From positions 1 through 64,000 of the forward strand of contig JAJDYR010000027.1 in assembly GCA_022825065.1 (NCBI GenBank): a stretch of 64,000 nt of DNA. The letters run 5' to 3'. This DNA is from a bacterium (GTDB taxonomy: Bacteria; UBA8248). The notes below the pieces were generated by a model, which was not told the DNA's origin, did not search any database, and saw nothing but the letters and a program-made list of their open reading frames with translations. This document shows positions 63,262 to 64,000 of the stretch, one piece after another. The position numbers and the translations under genes are program-made. Positions within the stretch are counted from its first letter, which is position 1. Each line of letters begins with the position of its first letter.

Positions 63262-64000
63262 ATGCAGTTATCGACGGAGAAGATGGCTTTCGAGGTGGAC
63301 GGCGGCATCGGCTGGATGATCTTCAACAACCCCGAGCGGAGAAACGCGCTCTCGCTCGAAATGTGGGGGGCCATCGCCGAGATACTCGAGAATTACGAAG
63401 CGGACGAAGCGGTCCGCGTCGTGGTGATGAAGGGCGCGGGGGACAAGGCGTTCGTATCGGGCGCGGACATCTCGCAGTTCGCGAAGAACAGGAGCAACGC
63501 CGAGCAGGCCGCCGAGTACACCCGGATATCCGAAGAAGCCAAGCAGATCATGGTGAGCATGAAAAAGCCCCTCATCGCCATGATCCGGGGCTACTGCCTG
63601 GGCGGCGGGCTGGGGATCGCGCTGAATGCCGACATCCGGATCGCGGCGGACGATTCGCAGTTCGGCATCCCCGCCGGGCGCCTGGGCATCGCCTACGGCT
63701 TCGACAACCTGAAGCAGCTCGTCGACCTCGTGGGACCCGCCAAGGCGAAGGAGATCCTCTTCACGGCCAGGCGCATCCCGGCGGCGAAGGCGCTCGAAAT
63801 CGGGCTGGTGAACGAAGTGGTGCCCGTGGACGAGTTGGAGGACTTCGTGGTGGGCATGGCCTCCACCATCGCGAACAACGCGCCGCTCTCGGTCAAGGCG
63901 TCCAAGCTCACCATCGGCGAGGTGGTGAAAGACGGGGCGGAGCGCGATTTCGACATGATCGCCCGCCTCTCGAAAGAATGCTTCGACAGCGCCGATTACA
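63262..64000 (+). CDS. Enoyl-CoA hydratase/isomerase (3' end outside the window)
   Basis: Crotonase-fold protein, 246 codons visible. Oxyanion and catalytic patterns: VMKGAGDKAFVSGADISQFA (A-D-I) and MIRGYCLGGGLGIALNADIR, then FGIPAGRLGIAYGFDNLKQL and FTARRIPAAKALEIGLVNEV. ATG 63262 lies six bases behind GGAG; ATG 63250 is an alternative. Works with the CoA transferase just upstream in a CoA-thioester pathway, substrate unknown. Confidence 0.93.
   Translation, partial: MQLSTEKMAFEVDGGIGWMIFNNPERRNALSLEMWGAIAEILENYEADEAVRVVVMKGAGDKAFVSGADISQFAKNRSNAEQAAEYTRISEEAKQIMVSMKKPLIAMIRGYCLGGGLGIALNADIRIAADDSQFGIPAGRLGIAYGFDNLKQLVDLVGPAKAKEILFTARRIPAAKALEIGLVNEVVPVDELEDFVVGMASTIANNAPLSVKASKLTIGEVVKDGAERDFDMIARLSKECFDSADY

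Overview
The window is GC-rich chromosomal DNA from a Gram-negative bacterium. An MlaA-type outer-membrane lipid-asymmetry protein, periplasmic-binding-protein importers (tripartite tricarboxylate, TRAP/TAXI and branched-chain amino-acid type) and a pentaheme c-type cytochrome point that way. Many CoA transferases, importers, amidase/amidohydrolase-type enzymes and dispersed intergenic palindromes fit an uncultured, heterotrophic soil or marine lineage (Tectomicrobia-like or deltaproteobacterial). That placement is a guess from gene style, not from a marker.

Layout. 0-18 kb: tRNA-Ser, serS, a pentaheme cytochrome, a molybdenum hydroxylase operon that begins with an AhpD-like gene interrupted by two in-frame UGA codons, thiE-thiL, a CoA transferase, an iron alcohol dehydrogenase/yqeC/M20 peptidase operon, and a cyclase/TIM-barrel pair. 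A 75-bp inverted repeat (1102-1176 and 18070-18144) brackets this block. 18-23 kb: accessory DNA with an ankyrin protein, a toxin-antitoxin pair, a proline-rich mini-ORF and two low-GC genes of unknown function. 23-32 kb: an HpaB-type flavoprotein, glutaredoxin, and a tight polyamine operon (XRE-cupin regulator, speD, pdaD, speE, speB), then an accessory patch with a duplicated agmatinase tail, an EEP nuclease, and an orphan HigA antitoxin behind a decayed higB. 32-41 kb: HAD dehalogenase, citrate synthase, YjbQ, a TctCAB importer, and a cupin/alpha-beta-barrel/AhpD-like cluster whose last gene carries one in-frame UGA at the second Cys of the CxxC motif. 41-54 kb: liv ABC transporter, amidase, MDR dehydrogenase, PlsY-like protein, MlaA, an ArsS-like radical SAM enzyme and an OppF-type ATPase. 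54-64 kb: membrane GAF sensor, Cys-rich protein, LhgO, TAXI/TRAP importer, tRNA-Pro, CoA transferase and a truncated enoyl-CoA hydratase.

The strongest unusual theme is selenium. Two AhpD/carboxymuconolactone-decarboxylase-fold genes have UGA exactly at redox-Cys positions (one UxxU, one CxxU), each followed by a hairpin placed as a bacterial SECIS should be. The window also holds yqeC, the accessory gene of selenium-dependent molybdenum hydroxylases, and a molybdenum hydroxylase large subunit that sits in the same run of genes as the UxxU protein. Together they suggest use of selenium both as selenocysteine and as a hydroxylase cofactor. No selA/B/C/D gene is in the window, so Sec decoding itself is inferred.
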